This document shows positions 35,703 through 48,017 of a DNA stretch of 64,000 nucleotides, piece after piece. The stretch's first letter is position 1, and each line of letters starts with the position of its first letter. Origin of the DNA: Hymenoscyphus infarciens (lineage: Eukaryota > Ascomycota > Leotiomycetes > Helotiales > Helotiaceae); assembly GCA_001414345.1 (NCBI GenBank), contig LLCB01000158.1, positions 62,001 through 126,000 of the forward strand, in the 5' to 3' direction. The notes beneath the pieces were generated by a model. The model searched no databases. It saw only the letters and a program-made list of their open reading frames with translations, and was not told where the DNA came from. The translations under genes and the position numbers were made by a program.

Positions 35703-36528
35703 ATGGCGGAGTCAACGGACGAGAAACCCTGGCCAAGCTTCAAACGCGCGGGTACCTTCAATGGTTGTGACGGGCCCTTGTGGATCATGAAAATCCGACG
35801 CGAGTTGAGAGAAAACGGGAATCCAGTAACCGACACCTCAATGTTCCTCGCCATGAACCAGCTACTAAGTCAGAACGTTCGCGAGATTCTCCTTTTTTAT
35901 CATCCAACCTGGATGCAAGATATCCTCGCGAAAGCCACCAACGGCAAAGAAATCACCCACTCGGAATTCAAACACCACATCAAAATCATAACAACCCACT
36001 TCCCATCCAAGCCGCCACCAGAAGATTTGAGTCCCCAAGGGCAACTGTTCGAACTCCATCAATACGAATACGAAACACGAACCGAGTATTTCCTGCGAGC
36101 TCGCGCTTTACGAGATACCCTCTCCTTCTCAGCATATTGGACATCCGAAACCTTAGTCCTAAACTTCATCGACGGCCTTGGAGACCCCATCCTCTCATCT
36201 CTGGTCTTTGAGAAAAAAGAGACTGATCCAAGCCGAATCACAACTTTAGAGGATGCGAATTTTTGGATCGGCGAGGCGAGGAACATGAAGAATGTCAAGG
36301 ATAGAGCTACTCTCTGGGCTACAACAGGGCTCGGGGCTCATGACAAGAAGTTTATGCAAATGTGGTATGGTGAGAAGGTAGAGGGTATGTGTTTTGAGTG
36401 CTTTGGATGAGTGAGAGGTTAACTTCTGTTGTTTAGGGGCTAGGTATGCTAAGTATTTTGGTTCTAGGGGGATGTTTTTTGAGACATTGAAGAAAAAGGT
36501 GAAGAGTATGCAGGCATTGGAGTTGTGA
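35703..36528 (+). CDS. Stand-alone Gag-like (retrotransposon capsid-type) protein (257 aa)
   Basis: Two exons, 35703-36384 and 36437-36528, with a GTATGT...TTTAG intron containing GTTAAC; together 258 codons. The pattern is that of LTR-retroelement Gag. An N-terminal F-x-G-x-D-x-P-L-W segment is followed by helical stretches. These include REILLFYHPTW, then SEFKHHIKIITTHFPS, LHQYEYETRTEYFLRARALR (the region where Gag has its Q-x4-YxxRF-type helix), and LVLNFIDGLGDPILSSLVF. No zinc knuckle, protease, integrase or reverse transcriptase follows. Base composition is normal, there are no stops, and the intron and leader look gene-like. A domesticated gag is therefore possible. Other explanations are a recent relic or an unrelated helical protein. 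Function is unknown. Confidence 0.6.
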
Positions 36529-36802
36529 GACTTTTGGGAAAAAGGGAAACGAAGAACGTGAGGTAGGAGTTTGGTTATAGCTGAGTAGTGTAGTAAAAGG
36601 GGACGTTTTGGGGGATGTTTGGAAAATGCCGGACTAGGTAGGAATATGTAGAATGTACTTTTTGTCTCTATATTCTAGTATACCATATCGAATCTCGCCA
36701 TGTTCTCGCATCTCTCAACTTCCTGTCAAAACATAAGAACGGGATAAATATCTTTTGAAGTAATGTAAAACACGCACTGCTACAACTTCTCAAGCGCCCC
36801 CT

Positions 36803-37301
36803 TTATGAAGCATTTGACTTTTTGGTTTTCTCCACTTCGCGTGGAGGATGTTTCTCATACCACAACCTCATAAACTCCTCCGTAATGAACCGCTCCTCAC
36901 GGTAGTCATCGTTATCCCTTGCTTCGTTGATATATGCAAACCAGGCCTCCACGAAGTCCGTCAGATCGGTACATTGAGAACAAAGTTCATGATCGCACTC
37001 TCGGTTAGTGCGTTGCGCGCATGACTCGTGCGGGCCTCGAAAATGTGCTCGGCACTGTGGTTGTATTTTAGAAAGATAGATAGGAAGGTGGGTGGGCATG
37101 AAGACCTACTTGACAACATTGCCACCATCTATATTCTACTGGTGTAGTCAAGCTTGCAAAATTGTTCCTCAACTGAGCACAACACTTTTTTCTGCATGGC
37201 CCGACGCGGTGCTTTTTGGGGTCATAGTTATGCTGATCTCTTGTCGGTATTTTGGACTCGTTATTGTGGGATTCGCCTTGTTCGTTTGATAGAGTATACA
37301 T
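36803..37301 (-). CDS. Cys-rich, probable zinc-ribbon protein (147 aa), family copy 4
   Basis: Exons 37301-37110 and 37054-36803 with a 55-bp GT-AG intron (GTAGGT...CACAG) falling exactly inside the first Cys cluster, close to the intron position of the 9.3-kb copy. The product has C36, C40-C41, then W59-W60-Q-C62-C63-Q-C65, C76, C84, H86, C89 and C92. The final part is the family signature C-x-H-x2-C-x2-C. Unlike the others it carries a 55-residue charged, helical C-terminal extension (DLTDFVEAWFAYINEARD onward) ending in Lys-rich residues. The start at 37301 follows an upstream run without good context, so the N-terminus may be longer. Function is unknown. Confidence 0.62.
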
Positions 37302-39250
37302 TACAGTTCTTGTTGGAAAATCGGTGGGTGTATTTTGGAAAGAGAAGAGAATAGGAGAAACGTGGAAAAATCTTCCTTTTGAATACCTTCTCACGAACTG
37401 AATAATGGAAGCTTGATATTTGTGCTACGCAGTGATTGGATCGTGGTAATCTTGGAGTTGTTGGCGAATCACAGCTGTCGCTTAAATTTGGTGGTCACAA
37501 CTACACATATGAGTCTGGACAACGAAGAGTGTTAACTTAAGAATAGAAGGCCTTATGTTTGAAACTAACTATCGTAATAGAGAAATAGGGCTTTTTGGAA
37601 CAGGAGGCTATGATTCTTTGAGTATATGGTCTTTTAAGCAAGTCCCTACCCCTTTGTAGCGTCTAACTCACTAAAACCTACCAACTCGTCTGCTTCAGAA
37701 TATTTGGGCTTCGGTGTTGACCAATCACGCAACTGAAGTAAAACATCAAGTGAATCACCAGGCGGTGTTGAAACTCGCGAGCCAACGATTTCTCATTTTT
37801 CTACGCGACAATAAGGCTAGGAGCAAGGAAACTAGAAAAACAAGCTTCGCACATAGATAACCAGAGATGTTTGCAATTTGGAAAAACATGTAATGCTGTT
37901 GTAAAAATGGTAAGAGAAGAATGCTTTTTTGGGTAAGGTTAAGCAAGTAGCTCGGACACCTCCAAGTGTTTGATTACCAAGCTAGTCAATCTGCCAACCC
38001 TCTAGAACCTTCGCTTTTCGCTCTACATTTATTACTATATATCTAAATTAAATCTATTTAATAAAGCTTTTATAAAACTTCTAATTACATGGAGGCTTTT
38101 ACTATATGCTAATTATCTAGAAGAGATGTATATAATAAAATTGTTCGAGAAAACTTGGGATAATGACTTTAACTCAATAAAGGGTGGGCATTTACGGAAT
38201 TTCTTGATATTCAGCCCTATTTATTGATTTAATGATGTACATCTAGTTTCACAAAAAATACCAACTACCTAGTAAGGTCAAGTCATGAGAATAATAAATT
38301 TATTGTAGATAACTAGCTATGGGTTGAATGTAAAGCTAAGAGACCAGAAATCTCCTGTAGAAGCCCCGTCCGGTTCACGGTACGAAGAACGCCCGGTAAA
38401 ATAAGAGCAGCAAGTCAGAATGCCAACTGGGGAAACGTACTGGACATGTTGCGAAGTAAGTAATGCTCTCTGAATGAAACCCATTTGCTCACGGCTGGGC
38501 GATTGCAGGGGAAACATATTTAGGATCGCGACCAGGCAATAGATCACAAACAATGCGGAGGGCTTGTTGGTGAGAACCTTTGCAAGCACGAGCGAGGCGT
38601 AGATTATACAAGTCATAGTCCGAGTGACTCTAAAGTCTTCTTTGGTTTTGATGAATTGGGTTTTAGTGAAGTGTGTGAATTGAGTAAGGTTCGAATAACG
38701 AAGGGGAGGAATTCAATCTCATTTATAGCCAAAACTTCTTTGTTTTCTCTCCGACTTCTCAAGAAGTTGTATATCGTGTTGTTATCATGTCATATGCCAT
38801 CATCTGATCCCATTGGCGAGCGCTCGTTGAAAGAAATCCATACCTAATGGACAAGAGAAATTGGGGCATTGACGAGGTTAGGGCAAAAAGTTCCGAATTC
38901 CATTTTCCTCGGCAATCTTGAAGGACTACACAACAAAAAGGCAATTTAAGTCTCTAAGAACTAATACAATCTCCAATAAGTTTGCTTAAAATCAGTCTAT
39001 ATATATCTTTCAAATACATTTATAATGTTGGAAAGAACCTGTGTTTCTACACTGAGTGTACAAGGTATAAAAACGGAACTTTTTTCCGTCCCAATAAAAG
39101 GGTTGGTGCAAATTCTGCGCCATGTTGGTAGGATGTTTGTTTAATCTCTGTTAGGGGTTAGAATACAATAAAGAAGAAGAACATTCTCAAAGAATAAATT
39201 ATTAAATTTCATATATTCATCAATTGATTTTGATACCAAGTACTACACTA
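37302..39250. other. Intergenic, AT-rich in parts
   Basis: Nothing firm is seen. A 99-codon minus-strand frame (38317-38616) starts with a hydrophobic helix (SALFVIYCLVAILNMF) and could be a small membrane protein with a GTACGT donor; support is weak. AT-rich blocks lie at 38.0-38.3 and 38.95-39.2 kb. Confidence 0.4.
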
Positions 39251-39742
39251 CAGCGATGTGCACGTCCTGCTTTAACTAAGCCGCCCCATCAAAAAAAGGT
39301 TGCGAACACCTTATTTACGACTAACCCTCTTATGTTACTCGACAACCACGCCTCTAGGGCTTAAGCTTTAGCAGTCCCTAACTAAGTATATCTATATATA
39401 TTTATATATAGAGCCCTAGTTAAAGAAAATTATTAAGAGAGGCAAAACCTCGATTTAGTAAGGCTCGGAGTCGGTCGCGCGCTAAGACCCCTGTTCATAG
39501 CCTTTTAAAAAAATCACTCTTTTGCCTCTCTTAAGACTATTAAAGAATAACGCTTCTAGAGTATGTAAAAAGTATATAAAGCTACTTAGGATGTGCTTAA
39601 GTTTAATCACCTCGTAGGGTTTAAGCCCTAGAGGCGTGGTTGTCGAGTAATATAAGGGGGTTAGTCGTAAAAGAGGTGTTCGTAATCTTTTTTAGTGTTC
39701 CTAGAAAATCACGTTTTTTAAAGCAGGACGTGCACATCGCTG
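39251..39742. mobile_element. 492-bp MITE-like element, TA target site (Tc1/mariner-type ends)
   Basis: The left end CAGCGATGTGCACGTCCTGC at 39251 is perfectly repeated in inverse at the right end, finishing at 39742. Both sides are flanked by TA (39249-39250 and 39743-39744), the target duplication of Tc1/mariner/pogo elements. Weaker inverted homology continues for about 125 bp, including ACTCGACAACCACGCCTC on the left and its complement on the right. The interior has no open frame, so the element is non-autonomous. It lies in an AT-rich block. Confidence 0.9.
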
Positions 39743-41102
39743 TATATATGCGTCATTCAACCCATTTCCTACTATTTTAAACACATAGGCCTCAAATATC
39801 TGTCTAGACGTCACCCTCTAATGGAAACTTACCCCATCTAACAGTCACCCGCTATCCCTTACTCCTTACAAACGACTCCATTCGACAACTCTGTTATCTT
39901 ATATAGAAATGCTAGGAGTAGACAGCAGACATACAGAAGAGTGAAAAACTGCCTTCCAAGGGTTTCTCGGCATTTGAAGCTCGTCAGACTCAGGAGCCTG
40001 AATTAGTTTTAACTCTCTTATATTATAATAACATCTAGGATACTGCTTCTCTACTCAATAGCCGTATATTCAGGCGTATAGACTTTACTTTCATCTTATG
40101 TCAGATTATTTAATTAGCTAATAAAACTCTTAGGCTTTGACGTTTACGTTATAGTAAAAGATTAAACAACGAAGAGGAACTCTTATTTACTAGATAGTGC
40201 TTCTGTTAAGGTTTTAATATAATCTGTTTATAATATTAAGTATAAGTAAATAACTTCAGACTATAACTTTGAAGTAAAAAGCGAGAGTTAGTATAGTTCA
40301 CTAAATTAGCAAGTGCTAAATCTCTAAACTCTATCTAGAGTATAATACTAATTATTCTTAACCTTCTCGTATAGTAGTTTTCTTTGTTTATTTTAGTTCT
40401 ACGAAATATTTTTGAACAACTATATTTGAGAGAGATTGTTTAGATAAGTAATTATTCCTAGTTACTTATTAGTAACTCAAGACTATATATAAATAGCTTT
40501 AATTTACTAAACATTCTCGAATAACTCTATCGAAGAAATGTTCTTTGAAAAAGTACCTAGTATTGCGTAAACTTAGAGTTTCTGAAATTGATTCAATGTT
40601 ATTGATTTAACCTTATTATTGTATTTTGTTAAGTAACTAACTTTGTTTGAATTACTATCTAGTAATTGGAAGTATTATTAGAATATAGCTAGCTATATAA
40701 CTAGTGAATAAATTGTATACGACTGTCCTCTAATTCCTTTCAAACTATCTCTTCAAAATAAACACCATAGGGAGTATGTTGGAGAGAAAACGAGACGTTA
40801 TAGTAAATGTTAAGAAGTAAGGGCAAGTAGATTGCTATCACTTCGGGGTATTTCATATAATCTACTATAGCTTACTTTTTGCGATTTACCATTTGCAAGT
40901 TACATAATACTGACTTTTAAGACGCTCTAGTTCTTGAATATAAAATATAGTATCACAGAATTTTGCCAGAGAAGCTCTCAAACTTTATTTAATATTTGTG
41001 AATACATTACTTTACATCCAGCATTTATCTTTCCTCTCGCACTCGTCCTCCGCAATGATCAGTCAGTTCTTCTATCTGTAGTAAAATGCTTCTGTGTTGT
41101 GC
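39743..41102. other. AT-rich intergenic block
   Basis: About 1.2 kb of AT-rich, stop-dense DNA without genes, like RIP-degraded sequence. It returns to ordinary composition near 40.95 kb. Confidence 0.5.
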
Positions 41103-42431
41103 TCACTCGGCAGTCCAAACCCGATAGCATCTCCAAGAATTGGCCTCTCGTTCACACTCTTCCTCCGACATTCCAGTCTCAAGGATGCCCTCTAGTATGC
41201 CTCGAAGAATGGCCTTGAAATTTGCGGAGTGACTGATATTGAAAACTTTCATCAAAGGATCCAAAGCCACCTTCTCCTTCTGGTGGTCTCTTTCGTCATC
41301 TTCCTTAATCAACTTTTCATTGGCCCATCCAAGATAGGACTTTCGGCTGATAACTGGGGCGACTTCCAACCCAAAAGAAGTCTCTGGGAATACCTGCTCG
41401 TAAAGAAGTTCTTTGGGGGTGCGGCGCCATCTCTTGAACCCATCAAAAGGACTGGCTATGTTTTCGATTGTATATTTCAGGGCCATACCCCCGTTTACGT
41501 CGAGAACACCACCGAGAGCAACGAACTTCAATGTCTCTGGTCTATCCATCGCACGATTTTCCCCATATCCTCACAAAAGAACTCGATGTCTTTAAAAGGG
41601 CTGCGCACAGGAATAAATGGGAATTGACGAGGCCGCATTTGGAGTAGATGCAACTTATCGACCCAGTCGTCGAGTTTGTAGCCAGGACCCTGCGGGTGTA
41701 GCTGCTGAGGTTGTCCAGGGGGTTGGTAGAACATGTCGACGCACGCCGCCTCCACCTCAACGTGTCGAAACTTTCCCAAATCAACTGCGCGAAATCCCCA
41801 TGTTAAGCCATTGCGAGGCCGGCCATATACTGCGTTGAGGATGGTGTACGCTGGGAAACGAATAATATCGCAAGAAAAGTTCACATAAACATATCGTTCG
41901 AGCAGCCCCCCTGAAAGATTGGCATTGAAAAGGACTCTGGAAACCTTGGTATAGTTTCGGAGGCCGATATATCGACTTCGTCGTGTGGTGCGTAGCATCG
42001 GTGGCAATGATGGTGCTTTTGTTGCATCCTGGATAATCATGCCGCCAACGGTTATGTGTTCCGAGGTCGGAAGAGTGTCATGAAAATTGGTGTGTGGTTG
42101 GTGGCACGCGTACTCCCAAATCATGTCTTGCACTTCCTGAGGAAATTTGGCAAAATGAAGAGGACGGCGCGAAGAATTACTGGAATCTGTGACTTGAGTT
42201 TGTTCAAGACCATTCTGAATGCCCTGAAATGGTAAGTCATTTGCTTGCTAAAGGGAAGGATAGACATACTTCAAAAAGGTAAAGAAGAGCTACGTAGGCA
42301 TTATTGTGAAACTTCGCGAGAGCATGATAGAACGGAGCGCTTTCGCCGGTAAGGAAAAGCACGTTCTTGGCTTTTTGGGTAGAGCTGGAACCAGCAATAA
42401 CCCCAAGGTTTAGCAAGGATTGATCAGACAT
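41103..42431 (-). pseudogene. 2EXR-domain protein gene with a frameshift
   Basis: Exon 1 is 42431-42270. A 46-bp GT-AG intron (42269-42224) leads to exon 2 from 42223. The frame reads FAKFPQEVQDMIWEYAC, the opening of the fungal 2EXR domain (family pattern F-x-x-FP-x-E-v-R-x-x-IW-x-x-A), and continues to a stop at 41528-41530, giving 285 aa. A second frame, offset by one base, is open from 41549 to a stop at 41103. It contains RPETLKFVALGGVLDVNGG and a charged C-terminus that reads like the natural continuation. No plausible intron bridges the two; a candidate GTGAGG...ATAG is only 33 bp and does not change frame. A one-base loss near 41545, or a sequencing error, is the simplest reading. The truncated product might still fold. 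2EXR functions are unknown. Confidence 0.65.
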
Positions 42432-45400
42432 TTTGTGTAGTCTACCGTTGCTAAAGCAAATGGATGATGTAGAAATTGCGGAGGTGTAATGCAGGATTTG
42501 TAAGGTTTCGGCAGCGAGGACGCGGAGGGGGCTTCTTTTTGTGGTGGGTTTTTGTTTTGCCTGGCAAAACACGTGTACAAGAGAGAAGCTTACCACAACT
42601 TAGGGCGCTATGACATGAATGTTCTACGAAGGATATTTTTATTTAACTGTCTTAGCGTCTGTCGGAAATGATTCAACCGAAATTAAGCAAGTCTCTCGAA
42701 AATTTTATAGTATTAGCACAGTCTAGCAGTCTTCCAATGGTGGTCTTGAATACATTGGATCCGGCAATCACCATCCTAATTGAATTTTTAATGTATCCTC
42801 CCGATTTCAAGATGATTTGTCTTTGGCTCGTCCAATTGGATTCTGAACCTTTTTCGTAAAATTGTAGTCATTTCCTCTTTCCCTTATATTCTTGGCTTGC
42901 TTACCTACAGTTGTACCTGCGACTGGTTTTTATATGCTTTTATTTGAACATTACATTCTAATAGCTACAGTGAGGGATGCGAATTCCTACATAAGGTTGG
43001 ACTTACCATGCCCACTTAGGTAAGTCTGAAGGGGCTCTGGGTGTGACTCAGGTAGTATCAATGCCAGCTTCATGTAATACATGAATTAAAGAATAAAGAA
43101 AAACACTGAACACACAGATGTTCCAAACTCTACTTGCATTCTTTGAGGGAATCTTGGACTCTGGGCGTCTTAGGCTCGCTTGTCGTCGCGAACCCGAAGT
43201 TACTCCGAAAAAGGGAGGAGGGAAACGGTGGTGGTTTGCATAACAAGAGACTAATATCTGCTAAAGTGTTGAGGAAACAAAATAGATAAAGTGCATAGTA
43301 GTTTTGTTCATGTAGAAGCCATATTGTGGGGAGGGGGGGGGGGAGGGAGAGATCAAAACGCCAAAGAAGACTAGATGAAAGCTTTCACCAACTTTTTAGT
43401 ACCCAACATACTGAATGTCTTTCAAAATTTAATTCCAATTTACTTTTCCAAGACAAACCTAAAGCGCAGAAGCAGTACAAAATGAAGGCAATTGCTGACT
43501 CTTCAGATTGATTGGGACTACACTCTGTTCCAGTAGCACCGTTTCTCTCTTAAAAAACCTGATAGAAGAGGCAGTCTACTGTCCTTGCTCGCGTTTCGAT
43601 TTTCTGATGTAATTCAAGACCTAAAATATAACCCGGATATTTTCAAACAAATTTTACGAAAAATCTGGGTTACATCCCATCTGGTGGTTGGCTTTTGTTT
43701 GAAATGGCGTAGCGAATACGGCTGAGATGGCGAGTCGTTTTTGTGAGCCTGAAGATTCAGGGACTAGCGCGCCGACCAGCGGGAACCACTTCAGAACTTG
43801 CTCCCTCGAACGACCGGAATTCCTATACCTTTCACGAGCTCCTTTCCTGCCCGCTCTACGCTCTATAGCTCGACATCGATGCGAACACAGCGAATATATG
43901 TACGATGATAGGGACTGGGTTTGAATTGGTTTGCGGACGAGAGCTGCTTGGAGGCCTGCCGTTGGATCGCGAAGCTGGATTACACCGGAGGCAGTGCTGT
44001 ACGGGCGAGCCTGCTCCTGAGTCGAAGATGGGTCACTGAAATACACGCATTACTGCTTAGTGGCAGTAAGAGGTCTGCCTTCTGCGAAGGTAATGATGGA
44101 TACAATACGAGAGGCAATTTCAAGGCAACGCCAGCGTCGGTGATGCTCTTCGGAAATATGACTTGGGCTATGAGGCTCAAGAGGAGGAGCGATTTGTTTG
44201 TATAGAGTGGCCTTGTGCAAGCCTCGTGCAAGTGTGTTTGATTGGGCTCAACGATTCGGTTTCCTTATCCCTATGACATGAACCATCGAGAGGAGACGCT
44301 GTGGCGGCTTGATGGAGTGAAAAGGATACGGAGAATCTTTCAGTGGCGATGGCTTTATCACTTACAATTTCAAGCACCGGAACTTACCAAAGGGTAAATA
44401 TCTTCAGTCGGAAGTCATTTTGAAGACGCCCTAAATTATTTCTTGGACAGATGGCGCCCTTCACGTTCAGCCTACCCTTTACGAAATACTTTACCCTATT
44501 ACGAAAAACTACTTCATCACGAAAGCTTACTTTCTCACGCAGAAAACCTCTCTTCGCGAGAACGTCAGCTCCATTTTTGTTCGAGAGCCTGAGCACATGG
44601 CCATATTCGAACCCTCGCCAGCCACCGAAGATAGGAACGCTTGCGCTTCGGCCGCTTGGATATTTCGGGAGTGCACCAGGATGGCAGACCAGAATTCCCG
44701 ATATTGATGCTTCTTGAGATAGGGTTTGCCAATTCTCGCTCCACCTTGCTGCCAAATATCGGCTATGCAGGGGATCCGAATACATCTATGATTGAGCATA
44801 AAGGGAAGGCGCTACATTTAGAGGGAAAAACAAGCAGTTATGTGGGGGGGGGGGAACCTCTCGACATTCGAGATATTCGACCATATTTTCCTCTCGACGA
44901 ATCGCAGAGCATCGATATCGCACGTCGGATTATGGTTCTATCGGTGTGTCCGCACTTTATTTCACATTCGATCGATGTCAATTGGAATTCGACTGCCGCA
45001 ATTGTTTCATTTTCTCCCAAAAGAAATAACACAACAGTATTTTCTTTTTCTGAAACTTCATCGAATTGAAACCGCAAACCTCGACCTGACTATTGCCACA
45101 CATACAAATTGGACGGCTCTTGTTTTCAAAGGGGAGCGAATGAACGGTATCTACGAGAGTGGCTACTACAAAGCATCCGGCTTATTTTTTTTCCCTGCTC
45201 AAACCGATTTTTCGGAAGGAGTATTGAAAAAGGATGATGCCCTTGGGATCACGTATCGATCGGTGTACCCGAAGCTACTTGGCAATCTCAAATGAGATGG
45301 AGACATCGAGAAGTAACACATCCCTTGATTATAGTCGCGAAGAAAGACAGGAACGCGAAGGATGAGGTTGCCCACTTCCATATCCTAGTGGGGTTGAGAG

Positions 45401-46996
45401 AAGGAGGGCGACTTTACGTGCATACATTCAGTGACCTCGGGTGGGGAGGCAAAGCGAGAATCCTGGCAGGCATTCAAGTACTCACACATCAATGCCAGTC
45501 ATGTTGAATGCCCCATTTCAAATTGCGAAGGGGCTCAAAGTCCTGGACAAATGACCATTGAAATTGCGACATTCAATCTGGACTGGCTGATTAAACCCAA
45601 CAGCTGAGAACAAGGATACTTTCCACAAGCTAGGGTTACGGTCACAGCAGTACGCGAGATGGTTTCACAGCAGGTTGCGGTTGAATTGACATGATTTTAA
45701 TCAATATTTTCGACACTTCCAATGCTCCGTTGACACTTCGCAGTGGCCGTCGACGCATGCACAGTATCCTCTTGTTTCCATTCGAACAGGCGAGAGTTTT
45801 GATTCAGCAGCATAGACCCATTTCACTACAGGTTCCTCATCCTACGGCTCACTTGCCCCCATGACAGTTCCTACACTGCCTTTCTCTTCAGTCAATAGCG
45901 TTTGAAATGATTCCGCGAGTTGATTAAGCTTGCTTGTTTTCTCGATGCTCGGCTGTCAATTTGATGTACGGCGCAGGTATTTCGTACATAAAACGAATTG
46001 GTATTACACAGAACAAAGACGTTGATTTCTACCCATCCGATGAAAATTAGCCTATCATGTAAGGACTGATCCGTGGCTGAGGGGTAGCAATCATGAGAGT
46101 TATCCGAAACTGCTAGATTATCATATGGGGTATCTTGGGTCCGTTGTAATCGGCGTAGAGTGGGTGTAGGCCCCTCCATTCATCCATAGCCCATGAATTT
46201 GCATGGATATAAGAGGGCTACCGAAGATTATAAAAATTGCCGAAATACAATAGATCGCTTGGCGTGCCACTTGGCGAACAGAACGTCCTTCCTGATTTGA
46301 GCCGAACAACTTGGCAAAGTACGGCCAATTCATTCCGTCATGCTCCTTCGCGAATCGATTCGGCGGACATCCTGTTACTATCTAAGTAGCCGCCTCGGCT
46401 TCAAAAGCTTGGAATACGAAAGAAGAGCTTGATTGGTCTCACGTGACCTAGAATATCTACTCCAATCGCATTCAAATGGGGTTCACCCGGGCTTGGGACC
46501 CAGCGACGGACCTGAATTTGGGAAAGGGACCAGTTGCAAGGAAGATTATCTTCTCTTAGTCCCACCAATAACGCAGGTTCTCGGAGACCCTCAATGTGCC
46601 CCGGAATCCGATCTCAAATAGGCATCTCGATTGAAGTCTATTGGATTGAACACGGGATTTAACAGTTTTGCCTAGGGCTTGATTCATGAAATGATTAGAC
46701 TGGGAGAACCCAGGGGATGGTAAGAAAATGTACATATGAGGGCTGTTCTCTCTGGTATTTGGAAGGCCAAACAATACTCTGGTATGTCCTCCTTTCATCC
46801 ATTCAATATATGACCTGGCGAGATTTCTGCAAATACATCATCATTTATCTATCTCACTTTCTAGGCGGAAGCTTATTCCACATTTGTACAACTATCAGAC
46901 AATCCTCCCTTTAACTAACATACTTGACTTTATAGAATCTTCTTCCTGTCTTCTCTTTCGGTCTCCTTTTCGTCCAACAGGAAACCAATCGCCATC
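42432..46996. other. 4.6-kb intergenic region
   Basis: No gene is assigned. Plus-strand frames at 44840-45295 and 45292-45507 look protein-like and abut in different phases (YESGYYKASGLFFF, then AHFHILVGLREGG). They may be remnants of one decayed gene, but I recognise no family. A 70-codon hydrophobic minus frame lies at 46121-46333. A G-rich tract (GGGGAGGGGGGGGG) is at 43327. Confidence 0.4.
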
Positions 46997-48017
46997 ATGA
47001 TGCGTTTCACTGCCGCCGTCTTCAGCCTCGCCAGCTTGGCCCCTGTCTTTGCTCACCCCGCAAACCAACCCCGTGCGATCACCGCTGAACACTCTGGAAA
47101 TTTGATTCCTGCCGCATCAAATAACCCTTCCCCATGTAATTCTGACCCCTCACCCGAGTTCCTCGCTGCGGTGGCCGACATTGCGGCTGCGGAAGCAAAT
47201 GGAACTTTAGGAGCACAAAGCGACTTCCGTGCTGCCGCAACTATAACAGTGCAGACCTACGTCCATGTTGTTGCTTCTAGCCAAACAGTCTCCGGGGGTT
47301 ATGTTACTGCTTCCCAGATCGCTAAGCAGTTCACTTACTTGAATTCCGCGTATGCTTCTGCTGGATTCAGTTTCGTTAATGCTGGAACTGATTATGTTAT
47401 CAATGCTGGTTGGGCCGCCGACGGCAACGAATTGGCCATGAAGAAGGCTTTGAGAAAGGGAACTTACAAGGACTTGAACTTGTATTTCCAGGTTGGACTC
47501 AAGGAGGATGCTTTAGGAGTAAGTATTACCTACCTAAACTCGTGATTGGAACCCAAAAACTAACTTTGACACCACAGTACTGTTACTTCCCAGTTGCTTC
47601 CCACGCTACTTCTTCCCAGAACTTTGCTCTCGATGGATGTTCCGTTCAGGCTGGCTCTATCGCGGGTGGAACCCTAGCCGACTACAACCTTGGAGGATCG
47701 GCGGCTCACGAAGTTGGTCATTGGATGGGTCTCCTCCACACCTTCGAAGGTTCCGCTTGTTCTACTACCAATGATGGTATCGCTGATACACCAGCACAAA
47801 ACGGCTATACTCGAGGATGTCCTTCAACCAGAGATTCTTGCCCTAGTCTTGCTGGCCTGGATCCAATCCACAACTACATGGATTATAGCACTGAGTAAGT
47901 TTTCTGAATTCTCGAGAGAGGAAGCAAGAGCTAATTATTTACAGTATCTGTTACACTGAGTTCACTCCTAACCAGATCACCAGAATGAACAGTATGTGGA
48001 CTACTTACCGTGCTTAA
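46997..48017 (+). CDS. Secreted M43-type (pappalysin-like) extracellular metalloprotease (303 aa)
   Basis: Zinc endopeptidase, predicted secreted. Three exons: 46997-47518, 47578-47894 and 47945-48017 (912 nt), all GT-AG and in frame. A signal peptide covers about residues 1-20 (RFTAAVFSLASLAPVFA), followed by a propeptide. The catalytic motif HExxHxxGxxH is complete: H218-E-V-G-H222-W-M-G-L-L-H228. A Met-turn NYMDYS follows, with conserved cysteines in the GCPSTRDSC region. Size and layout match fungal MEP1-like proteases. The ATG pair at 46997 and 47000 leaves the exact start ambiguous by one residue. It converges with the oxygenase-like gene at 48.9 kb, 919 bp away. Such proteases serve nutrition or host interaction in many fungi; no regulation is visible. 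Confidence 0.92.
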
